Positions 36,247 through 45,161 of a stretch of 64,000 nucleotides of DNA are shown in pieces; within the stretch, counting starts at the first letter, position 1, and the number at the start of each line of letters is the position of its first letter. The notes beneath the pieces are model-generated. The model ran no database searches and had not been told where the DNA came from. It saw only the letters and a program-made list of their open reading frames with translations. Location of the stretch: contig NZ_JAASUI010000001.1 in assembly GCF_014224155.1 (NCBI RefSeq), positions 744,001 through 808,000 of the forward strand. Direction: 5' to 3'. The DNA comes from Listeria cossartiae subsp. cossartiae. GTDB taxonomy: Bacteria > Bacillota > Bacilli > Lactobacillales > Listeriaceae. Made by a program: the position numbers and the translations under genes.

Positions 36247-36728
36247 GTTTTTCTCTCCTTAAAATTTAAGTTTAGTTTTTAAAAATAGATTTTCTGGTCG
36301 AAAATCTTATAATTATTCAATAATCATTGGCCTGCTTTCAGTTGTGGACTTAGTAGCAAGCGGATATGGGTGCACGAGATACTAACAATTAGGCATAAAA
36401 AAGACAAAGAAAAATTACCACAGACTAATGTATAAAAATAGCTGTGCACGTATGTTAAATTTCTTATCCGTTATAATTGCATACCTTTATTTTGGGAATT
36501 TGAAACAAATTTCCGAGTAAAAGATGTAATTATAAACTTTTTTTCACGTTCCATTGTCGTTCTACAAATGTTCATCCGATCTATATCCTTCATTCTAATA
36601 TACCATAAATCGAGATAATTGCTACTAGAAAGCATAAATAATTTTGTCAAGCCTTTTATCATGTGGATTTTCTGCTATAATTTAAAGTAAGTGATTTAAA
36701 AATGGATAGAGGATTGAGGCGTTTATCG
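36247..36728. other. intergenic region between divergent rpoY-rnjA and the HAD gene
   Basis: About 480 bp of AT-rich sequence. On the minus strand a TTGACA (36648-36653) and a TATATT with extended -10 (~36597-36602) could start a leader of up to 350 nt for rpoY-rnjA. On the plus strand TATAAT (~36675-36680) probably serves the HAD gene. A short imperfect palindrome lies at ~36494-36512. No convincing ORF is present. Confidence 0.4.
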
Positions 36729-37499
36729 ATGAGTAAAATTGTGTTTTTTGATGTAGATGGCACGCTTGTGGGTGAAACAAAAGAAATTCCCGAATCAGCA
36801 AAACAAGCGATTGCTAAATTGAAAGAAAATGGCGTTTATGTAGCCATTGCAACAGGTCGAGGTCCATTTATGCTCGACGAAATTAGAAAAGAACTGGATA
36901 TTAATTCTTATATTTGCTATAACGGCCAATATGTTATTTTTGAAGGTAAAGAAATTTATGCTAAACCGTTACCAACAGAATCTTTAGAGCGACTAATTAC
37001 GGTTGCATCTGAGCATGAGCATCCAATTGTTTTTTCTGGAAAAGACTCGATGCGTGCGAACTTGCCGGATCATGACCGCGTTACAATCGGGATGAATTCT
37101 ATTAAAAGAGACTATCCTAAAGTCGATGCGAATTATTATAAAGGCCGCGATATTTTCCAATGTTTACTTTTTTGCGAAGAGTCGTATGATGCTTTTTACC
37201 GCGAAGAATTTAAACAATATGGATTCTTGCGCTGGCATGATGTTTCGGTAGATGTTTGTCCAGCAGATGGTTCTAAAGCGGAAGGCATCAAACAAATGAT
37301 TAAAAAACTAGGCTTTTCGATGGAAGATACGTACGCATTTGGCGATGGGCTGAATGATATCGCGATGCTTCAAGCGGTCGGAACTGGTGTTGCGATGGGG
37401 AATGGGCGTGATGAAGTGAAAGCAGTGGCTGATTATGTCACAGATCATGTCGATGAAGATGGCGTCTATAAAGCGTTAGAACATCTAAAATTAATTTAA
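36729..37499 (+). CDS. HAD-superfamily hydrolase, Cof-like type IIB
   Basis: This 256-residue phosphatase has motif I 'FFDVDGTLVG' at the N-terminus with the nucleophilic Asp, motif II 'AIATGRGP', the Lys of motif III 'DGSKAEGI', and motif IV 'FGDGLNDIAML'. The C2B cap domain lies between motifs II and III. Cof-type enzymes dephosphorylate sugar phosphates or flavin/PLP compounds. The specific substrate is not inferable. The start is ATG 36729; an in-frame start at 36702 is less likely because homologues begin just before motif I. Confidence 0.85.
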   Translation: MSKIVFFDVDGTLVGETKEIPESAKQAIAKLKENGVYVAIATGRGPFMLDEIRKELDINSYICYNGQYVIFEGKEIYAKPLPTESLERLITVASEHEHPIVFSGKDSMRANLPDHDRVTIGMNSIKRDYPKVDANYYKGRDIFQCLLFCEESYDAFYREEFKQYGFLRWHDVSVDVCPADGSKAEGIKQMIKKLGFSMEDTYAFGDGLNDIAMLQAVGTGVAMGNGRDEVKAVADYVTDHVDEDGVYKALEHLKLI

Positions 37500-37545
37500 A
37501 ACAAAAGCGAGACCACTTATTTTACGGTGGTCTCGCTTTTTACTG
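37498..37545. terminator. bidirectional terminator
   Basis: A perfect 14-bp stem (37503-37516 with 37527-37540) carries A/T flanks and separates the convergent HAD and DUF817 genes. Confidence 0.9.
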
Positions 37546-38320
37546 TTACTCGAGTCTGTTCCATTTTTTGTTTAACGAATTTGAGTTGTGCGACGATAAT
37601 AATACTAATAATTACAAGCAAGTACCAACTCGTGATTTTCGAAACATGTACTGGGCGCCAAGCAACAAGCTGGTCAGGATAAGCCCAAGCACCGTAAAAA
37701 CTAGCAATATTCTCAGCAAGATAAATAAAGAATGCTATACATAAAAAAGAAAAAGATAAAGGCATTTTGAGCTGAGTAGCGCTAACTTTAAAATAAACAT
37801 AGGTTTTTCGGAACAAAACGAGTACTAAAACAATCAAAATCCAACGAAAATCAGGAATAAAATGATGCGTGAAAAAATTAGCGTAAATGGCGATACAAAG
37901 GGTACTAACCAACCAACTATTTGGCCAATTTGTCATATGAAGATCAAATCTCTTCCAAGCCTGACAAATATAACTCGCCACGCTTGAATACATAAAGCCA
38001 CTATAAAGTGGCACGCCGAAAATTTTCATTAAACCAGGTTCCGGATAACTCCACGAACCCATATGTACCTTATAAATTTCAAGCCCAAGCCCGATAATAT
38101 GAAACACCATAATCACTTTCAGCTCGTCCCACGTTTCGAGTCCAAACTTTATCAACAAAATTTGCGCTACAAGACAAATGATTAGCAACAAGTCATAACG
38201 CGCGATAAAAGGAATATCAATCAACTTTGTTAGTGCGAGTGAAATAAAAATAATGCCAGGAAAAATACAACAAAGTGCTTGCTTCCAAGTAAAAACCCAA
38301 AGTAAGCGGAAAAATTTCAT
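37517..38320 (-). CDS. DUF817 integral membrane protein
   Basis: This 267-residue protein has about eight transmembrane helices. Conserved patterns 'KFGLETWDELKVI', 'GLGLEIYKVHMGSWSYPEP', 'VPLYSGFMYSSVASYICQAWKRF' and 'FYGAWAYPDQ', partly quoted, match the DUF817 (YoaT-like) family, which has no known activity. The ATG at 38320 follows AAGAGG. The gene lies 68 bp after mobA on the same strand and could be the last gene of the modB-modC-mobA transcript. Nothing in it suggests a role in molybdenum metabolism. Confidence 0.72.
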   Translation of the reverse strand: MKFFRLLWVFTWKQALCCIFPGIIFISLALTKLIDIPFIARYDLLLIICLVAQILLIKFGLETWDELKVIMVFHIIGLGLEIYKVHMGSWSYPEPGLMKIFGVPLYSGFMYSSVASYICQAWKRFDLHMTNWPNSWLVSTLCIAIYANFFTHHFIPDFRWILIVLVLVLFRKTYVYFKVSATQLKMPLSFSFLCIAFFIYLAENIASFYGAWAYPDQLVAWRPVHVSKITSWYLLVIISIIIVAQLKFVKQKMEQTRVTVKSETTVK

Positions 38321-38387
38321 AAAAAAACCTCTTCTCATGATTTTCTCTAGTTTACCAAATAATACTAAAGAAAAGGATAAGAAAAGG

Positions 38388-38978
38388 TTAAAAAAGTTCA
38401 TTTTGGCGATTTATATTTTTAAATGGCGCTTCATTTTCAAACTCTAATGGTTGGGTGTCGAGTTTTTCGAGTAAAGCACGAACCCGATATTGCTCGTTTT
38501 GTAATAATTTATGTAGAATTTCACGTGCGTAGGGGATGTTCGCAACCAAATAATGATTCGCCTGTTTCGTTTTCGCATAATGATTGGGATAATCTGCGAG
38601 CCGCCCAATTTCCGCCAAAGTCAAAAAAGGCATATCAACCGGAAGTATCAAAAAATGAGCTTTCTGATAAGTCTGGGCTTGAACCATCACCGCATAAAGT
38701 CCACCAAGCGGCCCGAAATCAGTGTATTCTTCTTGGTCGGGAATAATTTGAATGGCTGTTTCGTTGCGGAAAATCTCGACCAAATTTGGATAAATTTCAC
38801 GGTTCGCCGATATAAATACCCTCTCGCAAAGTGGCATCAATTTACTCGCTGTTAGTTCGACCCACGTTTTTCCAGTTGCCTCATCCAGAAAAAGTGCTTT
38901 TGGTTCTCCGAAACGGCTAGAGCGCCCACCGGCTAATAGGATGCCAACGTTAACTTTTTCGCTTTTCAAGTCGTCCAT
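38388..38978 (-). CDS. mobA: molybdenum cofactor guanylyltransferase MobA
   Basis: MobA uses GTP to convert molybdopterin to the guanine dinucleotide form of the cofactor. The 196-residue protein has the nucleotidyltransferase signature 'ILLAGGRSSRFGEPKAL' near the N-terminus and 'PVDMPFLT' for metal and nucleotide binding. It overlaps modC by 29 bases, so molybdate import and cofactor completion are expressed together. Presence of MobA implies a DMSO-reductase-family molybdoenzyme somewhere in the genome. Confidence 0.9.
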   Translation of the reverse strand: MDDLKSEKVNVGILLAGGRSSRFGEPKALFLDEATGKTWVELTASKLMPLCERVFISANREIYPNLVEIFRNETAIQIIPDQEEYTDFGPLGGLYAVMVQAQTYQKAHFLILPVDMPFLTLAEIGRLADYPNHYAKTKQANHYLVANIPYAREILHKLLQNEQYRVRALLEKLDTQPLEFENEAPFKNINRQNELF

Positions 38979-39612
38979 CTCGCATAACTAAAATTTCTTC
39001 GGTCATCATTTCAGCTTCCGAGGCATAATGCGTCACAAATATAACCGGAATATGGAAATCTTTCGCCATTTGTCCGACTAATTTCATACAAATCAAACGC
39101 GTTTCTTCATCTAATCCGTTGAAAGGTTCATCCAGTAAAAGTAATTTAGGTTCCGTAATCATCGCCCGCGCCATCGCGACACGTTGCTTTTCACCGCCAG
39201 AAAGTTTCTGAACAGAAGAATAAAGTAGATGGGAAATTTGCAGATAATCGCTCATTTTTCGCACTTGTTGTTGGATTTCTGCTTGTTCTTTTTTCTTCTT
39301 TTTCTTCACTTTTAAGCCGAAAGCAATATTTTCATAGACGTTCATATTTGGAAATAAAGCGAGGTTTTGGAATAAATAGCCTACTTTTCGCTCGGTTACG
39401 GGAAGGTGTAAGGAAATAGAAGAGTCGTCCCACGGGGTGCCGTCGAATTCGATAATCCCGCCATCGATGCTTTTTAAACCACTAACGCACTGAAACAATG
39501 TCGATTTTCCAGAGCCACTCGCGCCCATCATCGCCGTCACCGGTTTATCAAAAGTATAATCAATATTTAAATCATGAAAAGGAAGTTTTTTATGAAATTG
39601 TAGTCGCAGCAT
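38950..39612 (-). CDS. modC: molybdate ABC transporter ATP-binding protein ModC
   Basis: This 220-residue ATPase has Walker A 'GASGSGKST', signature 'LSGGEKQRVAMARAM', Walker B 'LLLLDEPFNGLD' and switch His 'FVTHYASEA'. It is much shorter than E. coli ModC because it lacks the C-terminal molybdate-binding (MOP/TOBE) domain, so it may not have trans-inhibition by molybdate. It overlaps mobA at its 3' end and follows modB by two bases. Confidence 0.88.
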   Translation of the reverse strand: MLRLQFHKKLPFHDLNIDYTFDKPVTAMMGASGSGKSTLFQCVSGLKSIDGGIIEFDGTPWDDSSISLHLPVTERKVGYLFQNLALFPNMNVYENIAFGLKVKKKKKKEQAEIQQQVRKMSDYLQISHLLYSSVQKLSGGEKQRVAMARAMITEPKLLLLDEPFNGLDEETRLICMKLVGQMAKDFHIPVIFVTHYASEAEMMTEEILVMRDGRLEKRKS

Positions 39613-39614
39613 CG

Positions 39615-40286
39615 TTACATCCCCCTCGTTAAATTACTTTGACGCACGGTTAAAACGTGAATCACAAGTAAGGCAAATACGCCAATAATGACGTTAATTA
39701 GCCCAAGATAAATCGCTGTACGCATATCGCCTTGCTGCACCATAAAGTAAATACTAGAAGCAATCGTATCGGTTTTTCCTTCAATATAACCCGCTACCAT
39801 CAAACTCGCTCCAAATTCACCCATCGCCCGGCAAAAACTAAGTAAAACGCCAGCTAAAATAGGTTGCCAACAATTCGGTAAAATAACTTTGGTGAAAATC
39901 TGTTTTTTATTCGCTGAAAGAGTCTCTGCTGCCCATACAAGTTCGTGATCAATCGATAAAAATGCTGACTTCAATCCTTGATACATAATCGGTAAAATAA
40001 TAATCGTCGTCGCAACAATAGCACCACTAAGGGAAAAAATAAAACTAAAATCAAACGTATCCCAAAGCATACCACCGATAAAGTCATTGCGGCCGAGAAC
40101 GTTCAGTAATACTAAACCAACCACAGTTGGCGGCAAAACTAGCGGAAGTAAAATCAAAATCTCCACTAATAACTGAAAACGCGATTTTCGCCCCGTAAAA
40201 TAATAACTAAGTGGTAGCATCGTCATAAATGCGAGAAACGTAGAAATGGTGGCAACAAGTAATGTATGCCAAACAGATGTAAACAT
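39615..40286 (-). CDS. modB: molybdate ABC transporter permease ModB
   Basis: This 223-residue permease has five or six helices and the EAA-type loop 'AAETLSANKKQIFTKVILP', which contacts ModC. The 'GEFGASLMVAGYIEGKTDTI' segment, partly quoted, is typical of ModB/CysT proteins. I take the ATG at 40286, preceded by AGGAGGAG; the frame extends upstream but that region carries the divergent promoters. It transports molybdate delivered by ModA, encoded divergently. Confidence 0.9.
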   Translation of the reverse strand: MFTSVWHTLLVATISTFLAFMTMLPLSYYFTGRKSRFQLLVEILILLPLVLPPTVVGLVLLNVLGRNDFIGGMLWDTFDFSFIFSLSGAIVATTIIILPIMYQGLKSAFLSIDHELVWAAETLSANKKQIFTKVILPNCWQPILAGVLLSFCRAMGEFGASLMVAGYIEGKTDTIASSIYFMVQQGDMRTAIYLGLINVIIGVFALLVIHVLTVRQSNLTRGM

Positions 40287-40322
40287 AAATCTCCTCCTGA
40301 ACAGCCCTTTAGTACTTCTATT

Positions 40323-40352
40323 ATTATCGTTCTCTCTGGTATAAAATGTCAA
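40323..40352 (-). promoter_or_regulatory. probable modB-modC-mobA promoter
   Basis: On the minus strand, TTGACA (40347-40352), 18 bp and GATAAT (40323-40328) lie 37 bp before modB. On the plus strand a TATAAA at 40340-40345 with an extended -10 may serve modA, so the two promoters overlap. Confidence 0.6.
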
Positions 40353-40393
40353 ACTTAAGTACAATGAAACTAAATAAAAAAGGGGGATGAACG

Positions 40394-41164
40394 ATGAAAA
40401 AACTAGCTTTAGTCATAATTGGTGGATTATTACTACTTTTAACGGCCTGTGGGGATACATCCGAGCAAGAAAAAACCACAACAATACATATTTCGGCAGC
40501 GGCAAGTTTGAAAGATACGATGGATGACATAAAACCACTTTTTGAAAAAGCGAACCCGACTATTAAATTATCTTTTGATTTTGGTGGCTCTGGGCAAATT
40601 CGCGAACGTGTCGAAAGTGGTGCGCCGATTGATGGTGTCCTTTTAGCAAGTAAAAAAGATGCGGATACATTAAGTAAACAAAATTTAGCAGAAGATACGA
40701 AAGAATTTGCGGGGAATGAACTGGTTCTAATTGAACCGAAAAATGCCGAGCAGACGAAAGATGCGAATGTAGAACAATTACTAAATGACGCGAGCAAAAT
40801 TGCTATCGGAGATCCAGAATCAGTTCCAGCCGGCGCCTATGCCAAGCAAACGCTAGAAAACTTAAATCTTTATAATACCGAAAAAGCAAAACTCGTTCTT
40901 GCAACGGATGTTCGCCAAGTTTTATCCTATGTAGAAGCGGGGAATGCAGACGCTGGTTTTGTGTACCAGACAGATGCTTTATTAAGCAAAAAAGTACAAG
41001 TGAAAGCGAAAATTGACGAAAAACTGCATGATTCAATTGCTTACTATAGCGCACAAGTAAGCGATTCAGAGAAAAAAGAAGCAACAGCTACATTCCTTGA
41101 TTTTATGAATAAAGCAGAATCGCAAAAAATACTGGAAAAATACGGATTTAAAGCCGCTAATTAA
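40394..41164 (+). CDS. modA: molybdate-binding lipoprotein ModA
   Basis: This 256-residue solute-binding protein has a lipobox LTAC with lipidated Cys19. The mature domain begins 'IHISAAASLKDTMDDIKPLFEKANP', partly quoted, with the oxyanion-binding Ser residues, and continues 'DFGGSGQIRERVESGAPIDGVL', the ModA hallmark. It captures molybdate (or tungstate) outside the cell. It is transcribed away from modBC, an unusual split of an ABC system. AAAAGGGGGATG precedes the start. A gap of 94 bp leads to moeA. Confidence 0.92.
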   Translation: MKKLALVIIGGLLLLLTACGDTSEQEKTTTIHISAAASLKDTMDDIKPLFEKANPTIKLSFDFGGSGQIRERVESGAPIDGVLLASKKDADTLSKQNLAEDTKEFAGNELVLIEPKNAEQTKDANVEQLLNDASKIAIGDPESVPAGAYAKQTLENLNLYNTEKAKLVLATDVRQVLSYVEAGNADAGFVYQTDALLSKKVQVKAKIDEKLHDSIAYYSAQVSDSEKKEATATFLDFMNKAESQKILEKYGFKAAN

Positions 41165-41258
41165 GGAGAAGTCGCTTTACTTTTTAAAACGAGAAAACTC
41201 CTGTATATTGGTACTAAAGAAAACGCATACATGATTTATAGAAGGGAAGTGCGCCCAG

Positions 41259-42482
41259 ATGATTGAAAAGAGAAACACCATTAGAATGGAGCAGGCGAGA
41301 GAAGTTTTGTGTAACCAAATAACGCATCTTCCGGTAGAACGAAAAAACGTGACAAAGGCGCTAAATCAGGTTTTACAAGAACCAATTTTTGCGCCATTTC
41401 CTGCACCGTATTTTCGACGTTCTGGTTATGATGGGTTTGCAATTACAGAAGCGGATGACGGGAATTATCCAATTACTTTATGTGTTGTGGCCGAGGTTCC
41501 GTGCGGTGAAACATACGATAAACCGCTAAAACAGGGCGAAACTGTCCGAATCATGACAGGAGCTAAAGTGCCAGACAATGCTTCGAAAATTATTATGCTG
41601 GAACAATCAAGGGAAGCGGATAACGAGCATGAAATCGTACTTATTAATACGCAAAAATCAAGTAATATTACAGAAATCGGCGCCGAATTTGCGAAAGGGG
41701 ATTTACTGCTAGATCGGGGACATACTTTGAATGCAGGTTCCATCAGTTTGTTGTCCTCATTTGGCATTCATGAAGTACAAGTGATTCGGAAACCAAAAGT
41801 AGCGATTTTATCGACAGGTAGTGAACTTGTTCCTGCTGGTAATCCGCTTCCGGACGGGAAAATTTATAATAGCAATCAGCCGTTACTTGAAAATCTACTA
41901 ACCGTGCATCATGCGGAAATTTGTGCCGCTGAGCAACTGCCAGACAACTACGAAGATACGAAAAATAGATTGCTTGAACTGACCGAGATAGCAGATTTAA
42001 TCGTTACTACTGGCGGCGTTTCCGTAGGTGATTTTGACTTTATGGCGGATATTGCTACACAAGAAGCAGCATTACTTTTTAATAAAATTCAAATGCGGCC
42101 AGGTAGCCCGACAACTGGAATGTGGTTGAATAATACGCTGATTATTGCGCTTTCTGGAAATCCCGGCGCATGTTTTACTGGTTTCTATTTGTTAGTAGAG
42201 CCTGTTTTAGCAACGTTAATGGGCAAAGATGCAACCGCAACGACCCATGTTCGCGCAAAAATGGCGGACGACTACACGAAAAATAATGGCTTTGATCGAT
42301 TTTTACGCGGAACTTATCGCTTATCTAATGAAGGAGAATATTTGGTCGAACTGGTCGGCAGTGATATGTCGAGTGCGCTCGGGAATCTCCATCTCACCAC
42401 TTGTTTATTTAAAATCCCGCGCGGTCAAGTCGGGAAATTAAAAGGAGAAGAGGTCGAAGCATGGCTACTATCCTCCAAATAA
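41259..42482 (+). CDS. moeA: molybdopterin molybdenumtransferase MoeA
   Basis: MoeA inserts molybdate into adenylylated molybdopterin. The 407-residue protein has the four-domain MoeA layout: an N-terminal segment 'PYFRRSGYDGFAI', a central MoCF domain with 'AILSTGSELVPAG' and 'DLIVTTGGVSVGDFDFM', and a beta-barrel C-terminal domain. 'SGNPGACF' completes the family motifs. AGAAGGGAAG precedes the ATG. It overlaps mobB by 22 bases and heads the moeA-mobB-moaE-moaD-moaC-moaA operon. Confidence 0.93.
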   Translation: MIEKRNTIRMEQAREVLCNQITHLPVERKNVTKALNQVLQEPIFAPFPAPYFRRSGYDGFAITEADDGNYPITLCVVAEVPCGETYDKPLKQGETVRIMTGAKVPDNASKIIMLEQSREADNEHEIVLINTQKSSNITEIGAEFAKGDLLLDRGHTLNAGSISLLSSFGIHEVQVIRKPKVAILSTGSELVPAGNPLPDGKIYNSNQPLLENLLTVHHAEICAAEQLPDNYEDTKNRLLELTEIADLIVTTGGVSVGDFDFMADIATQEAALLFNKIQMRPGSPTTGMWLNNTLIIALSGNPGACFTGFYLLVEPVLATLMGKDATATTHVRAKMADDYTKNNGFDRFLRGTYRLSNEGEYLVELVGSDMSSALGNLHLTTCLFKIPRGQVGKLKGEEVEAWLLSSK

Positions 42483-42946
42483 TCGGTTTTAAAAATAGCG
42501 GAAAAACAACTTTGCTTAATGCTTTAATTCGAGCGAGTCGCAAAGAAAACTACTCGGTTTCGGCGATAAAACATGATGCGCATGACTTTTCCGTTGATCA
42601 TGCTGGAACGGATTCCTACTCTTTTCAAGAAAGTGGTGCAGAGGCGGTTGTGATTGCGAATTCCAGACAATATGCAGTGATGGAACAAGCGGGTATCGAT
42701 TTAAAAACAGCCATCCAAAAGCTCCCGAATTCAGATATTATTTTAGTGGAAGGCTACAAAGAAGGTCCGTTTCCCAAAATCATTTTAATTCGCGAAAAAG
42801 CCGAAATCGAGCTTTTAAAAAATAGCAAAGCCGTCCATAAAATCGCCACTCATAACCCAGCTTTAAAAGAAGAAGCGATTTTTATTGGCGAGGAAAAAGC
42901 TTTAAATGCATTTGCCGAAAAGCTAATCAAGGAGTTTTTACAATGA
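42461..42946 (+). CDS. mobB: molybdopterin-guanine dinucleotide biosynthesis adapter MobB
   Basis: This 161-residue GTP-binding protein shows the P-loop 'IIGFKNSGKTTLL' at the N-terminus and 'ILVEGYKEGPFPKIILIR' as a later conserved segment. It assists MobA in making the dinucleotide cofactor. It begins inside moeA and overlaps moaE by four bases (ATGA). Confidence 0.92.
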   Translation: MATILQIIGFKNSGKTTLLNALIRASRKENYSVSAIKHDAHDFSVDHAGTDSYSFQESGAEAVVIANSRQYAVMEQAGIDLKTAIQKLPNSDIILVEGYKEGPFPKIILIREKAEIELLKNSKAVHKIATHNPALKEEAIFIGEEKALNAFAEKLIKEFLQ

Positions 42947-43365
42947 AATATGTCGCATTACAACATGAAAAAATCGAAATCGGACCACTTTCTGATAAAC
43001 TAATCAATAAAAATCACGGCGGAATCAATCTGTTTGTCGGTACGATTCGCGAATGGACAGGCGAGATTCAAACAGAAGAAATTCGGTACACTTCCTACGA
43101 AGAAATGGCGCTGAAAGAATTAAACAAGTTAGCGAGAGAAGTAGAAGCGAAGTGGGGGGCAGATGTCGTCATCGTCCACCGACTAGGGCTTCTGCAAATA
43201 ACCGATATCGCAGTGTTTATCGGTGTCTCAACACCACATCGGGCTGCTTGCTATGAAGGTTCGCGATATATCATTGAACGCTTGAAAGAACGGGTACCTA
43301 TTTGGAAAGAAGAAAAAGATGTCGATAAAACAAGGTGGGGTGGCATAGATGCTAACAACGGTTAA
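42943..43365 (+). CDS. moaE: molybdopterin synthase large subunit MoaE
   Basis: MoaE converts precursor Z (cPMP) to molybdopterin with sulfur from MoaD. The 140-residue protein has 'GGINLFVGTIREWTGE', the catalytic region 'HRLGLLQITDIAVFIGVSTPHRA', partly quoted, and the conserved Lys segment 'KERVPIWKEE'. The length is normal. It overlaps both neighbours (4 bases with mobB, 17 with moaD), as expected for subunits made in fixed ratio. Confidence 0.93.
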   Translation: MKYVALQHEKIEIGPLSDKLINKNHGGINLFVGTIREWTGEIQTEEIRYTSYEEMALKELNKLAREVEAKWGADVVIVHRLGLLQITDIAVFIGVSTPHRAACYEGSRYIIERLKERVPIWKEEKDVDKTRWGGIDANNG

Positions 43366-43597
43366 ATTTTTCGCTTTTTTAGCCGAGAAAACACATCAAA
43401 CAGAAGTAAAATTGAACTTGCAACAATGCCAAACAGTTGGTGAAGTTCGCGAAGTTATTAGTAGTGAATTTCCCGAAATCGCTGTGGATTTGGCGACATG
43501 TATGTTAGCGGTCAATATGGAGTTTCAGCATGACGAAGACCTTTTACCAGAAGAAATAACCGAAATCGCAGTCATTCCGCCAGTAAGCGGTGGATAA
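43349..43597 (+). CDS. moaD: molybdopterin synthase small subunit MoaD
   Basis: This is an 82-residue ubiquitin-like sulfur carrier. The C-terminal 'PPVSGG' ends in the Gly-Gly that is adenylylated by MoeB and then thiocarboxylated. The N-terminal beta strand 'TVKFFAFLAE' is typical. It begins within moaE and is followed by moaC after 12 bases with an AAGGAGGGG site. Confidence 0.93.
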   Translation: MLTTVKFFAFLAEKTHQTEVKLNLQQCQTVGEVREVISSEFPEIAVDLATCMLAVNMEFQHDEDLLPEEITEIAVIPPVSGG

Positions 43598-43609
43598 GGA
43601 GGGGAACAG

Positions 43610-44092
43610 ATGGAAAAAGATGATTTAACCCATTTTAATGATGAAAAACGTGCGAAAATGGTCGATGTCACAAGTAAATCAGAAACGAAGCGCCGCGCCA
43701 TCGCTAGAGCTACTATACATATGAATGAAGAAACATTAGCGCGCATCCATGCTGGTAAAATTGCTAAAGGCGATGTTCTAGCTGTTGCGCAAGTAGCTGG
43801 CATCATGGCGGCGAAAAAAACAAGTGAACTCATCCCAATGTGCCATCCAATCATGACAACCAAAGCAGATATTTCTTTTGAAGACGACGGAAAAACGGCT
43901 CTAACTATCACATCTGAAGTCGTAACTGTTGGCAAAACAGGCGTGGAAATGGAAGCTCTCACCGCGGTCACGATTGCAGCATTAACCATTTATGATATGT
44001 GCAAAGCGATGGATAAAGGCATGCGAATAGAAAAAACGTATTTAGTCGAAAAAACTGGCGGGAAAAGCGGGACATTTAAAGCAGAAGCGTAA
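43610..44092 (+). CDS. moaC: cyclic pyranopterin monophosphate synthase MoaC
   Basis: MoaC forms cPMP from the MoaA product. The 160-residue protein has '[18 protein letters not shown]', 'IPMCHPI' with the catalytic His, '[11 protein letters not shown]' and '[13 protein letters not shown]', all conserved in the family. It follows moaD and precedes moaA by 28 bases. Confidence 0.95.
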
Positions 44093-44120
44093 CTATTTTG
44101 TAGGATAGGAGTTTTGTTTT

Positions 44121-45122
44121 ATGCAATTATTAAAGGATAAATTTGGGCGGGTACACGATTATATTCGGATTTCAGTAACAGATCGGTGTAATTTAAGGTG
44201 TGTGTATTGTATGCCCGAAGAAGGCCTGACATTTTTGCCCCATGAAAAAGTACTATCCAAAGATGAAATTGTCAGCTTTATGGAATTAATGGTAAAATTC
44301 GGCATCAAAAAAGTGCGTATCACTGGCGGAGAACCATTACTTAGAACTGATATCGTGGAAATTGTTCGCGGACTTGGAGCGATTCCTGAAATAGAAGATA
44401 TTTCGATTACAACGAATGCGATGTATTTGGCGAAAAAAGCAGAGGCATTAAAAGAAGCTGGTCTAACACGTGTGAACATCAGCTTGGATTCCCTGCATGC
44501 AGACCGTTTCCAAGCCATTACTCGAGGTGGTCGCTTGCAAAAAGTGCTCGATGGCATTCAAAAAGCAGAAGAAGTAGGACTATTTCCAATCAAATTAAAT
44601 GTTGTCTTGATTAAAGGGCAAAACGATGACGAAATAATCGATTTCCTCCGATTTACAAAAGATAAAGATATTAATATTCGTTTTATTGAATACATGCCGA
44701 TTGGTCATGCTGGCACGAGTTGGAAAGAGAAATATTTGCCACTTGATAAGATTTTTGAGGCTTGCGATGAAGCTTCCTATGAATATGAGCCGGTCGATTC
44801 GATTCGAGGGAATGGACCTTCCGAAAATTTCCGCATCAAAGGAGCGAAAGGGACATTTGGTGTTATTCATCCAGTTAGCGCTCATTTTTGCGATAGTTGC
44901 AATCGACTTAGACTTACCGCAGATGGTTATATTAAAGCGTGTTTATACTGGGATGAAGAAATGAATATTCGCCCATTTATCCATGAACCTGTGAAACTGA
45001 TGCAACTTGTGCAAAAGGCCATCGATAATAAACCAGAAAATCATGAAATGGCATTAAAATTACAAGATGAAGTGCAATCTAACAAACCAACGTGGCGGCG
45101 TATGAGCCAAATTGGAGGATAA
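44121..45122 (+). CDS. moaA: GTP 3',8-cyclase MoaA (radical SAM)
   Basis: This 333-residue radical SAM enzyme has the SAM cluster motif CNLRCVYC (Cys23, Cys27, Cys30). The second [4Fe-4S] cluster, which binds GTP, comes from 'FCDSCNRLR' and a later Cys in 'KACLYW'. '[10 protein letters not shown]' binds SAM. It catalyses the first step of Moco synthesis. The family's C-terminal GG is present ('QIGG'). It is the last gene of the operon, before a shared terminator. Confidence 0.96.
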   Translation: MQLLKDKFGRVHDYIRISVTDRCNLRCVYCMPEEGLTFLPHEKVLSKDEIVSFMELMVKFGIKKVRITGGEPLLRTDIVEIVRGLGAIPEIEDISITTNAMYLAKKAEALKEAGLTRVNISLDSLHADRFQAITRGGRLQKVLDGIQKAEEVGLFPIKLNVVLIKGQNDDEIIDFLRFTKDKDINIRFIEYMPIGHAGTSWKEKYLPLDKIFEACDEASYEYEPVDSIRGNGPSENFRIKGAKGTFGVIHPVSAHFCDSCNRLRLTADGYIKACLYWDEEMNIRPFIHEPVKLMQLVQKAIDNKPENHEMALKLQDEVQSNKPTWRRMSQIGG

Positions 45123-45125
45123 ATA

Positions 45126-45161
45126 AAAACATCCGGTCCGCATATGACCGGATGTTTTATT
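45126..45161. terminator. bidirectional terminator, moaA/moaB
   Basis: A perfect 13-bp stem (45127-45139 with 45147-45159) with A/T flanks; the moaB stop sits in the right arm. Confidence 0.9.

Noticed and set aside
40287..40393. Moco riboswitch or ModE operator in the mod intergenic region
   Set aside because: The 107-bp region is filled by overlapping promoters and ribosome binding sites, and no recognisable structured motif or ModE palindrome was seen.
40324..40797. 157-codon open frame antisense to modA and its promoter region
   Set aside because: It would cover the divergent mod promoters and the ModA signal peptide. There is no ribosome binding site and the composition is low-complexity.
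43525..43989. 154-codon open frame antisense to moaC/moaD
   Set aside because: It is fully opposed to two intact conserved Moco genes, with no start signals or recognisable domain.
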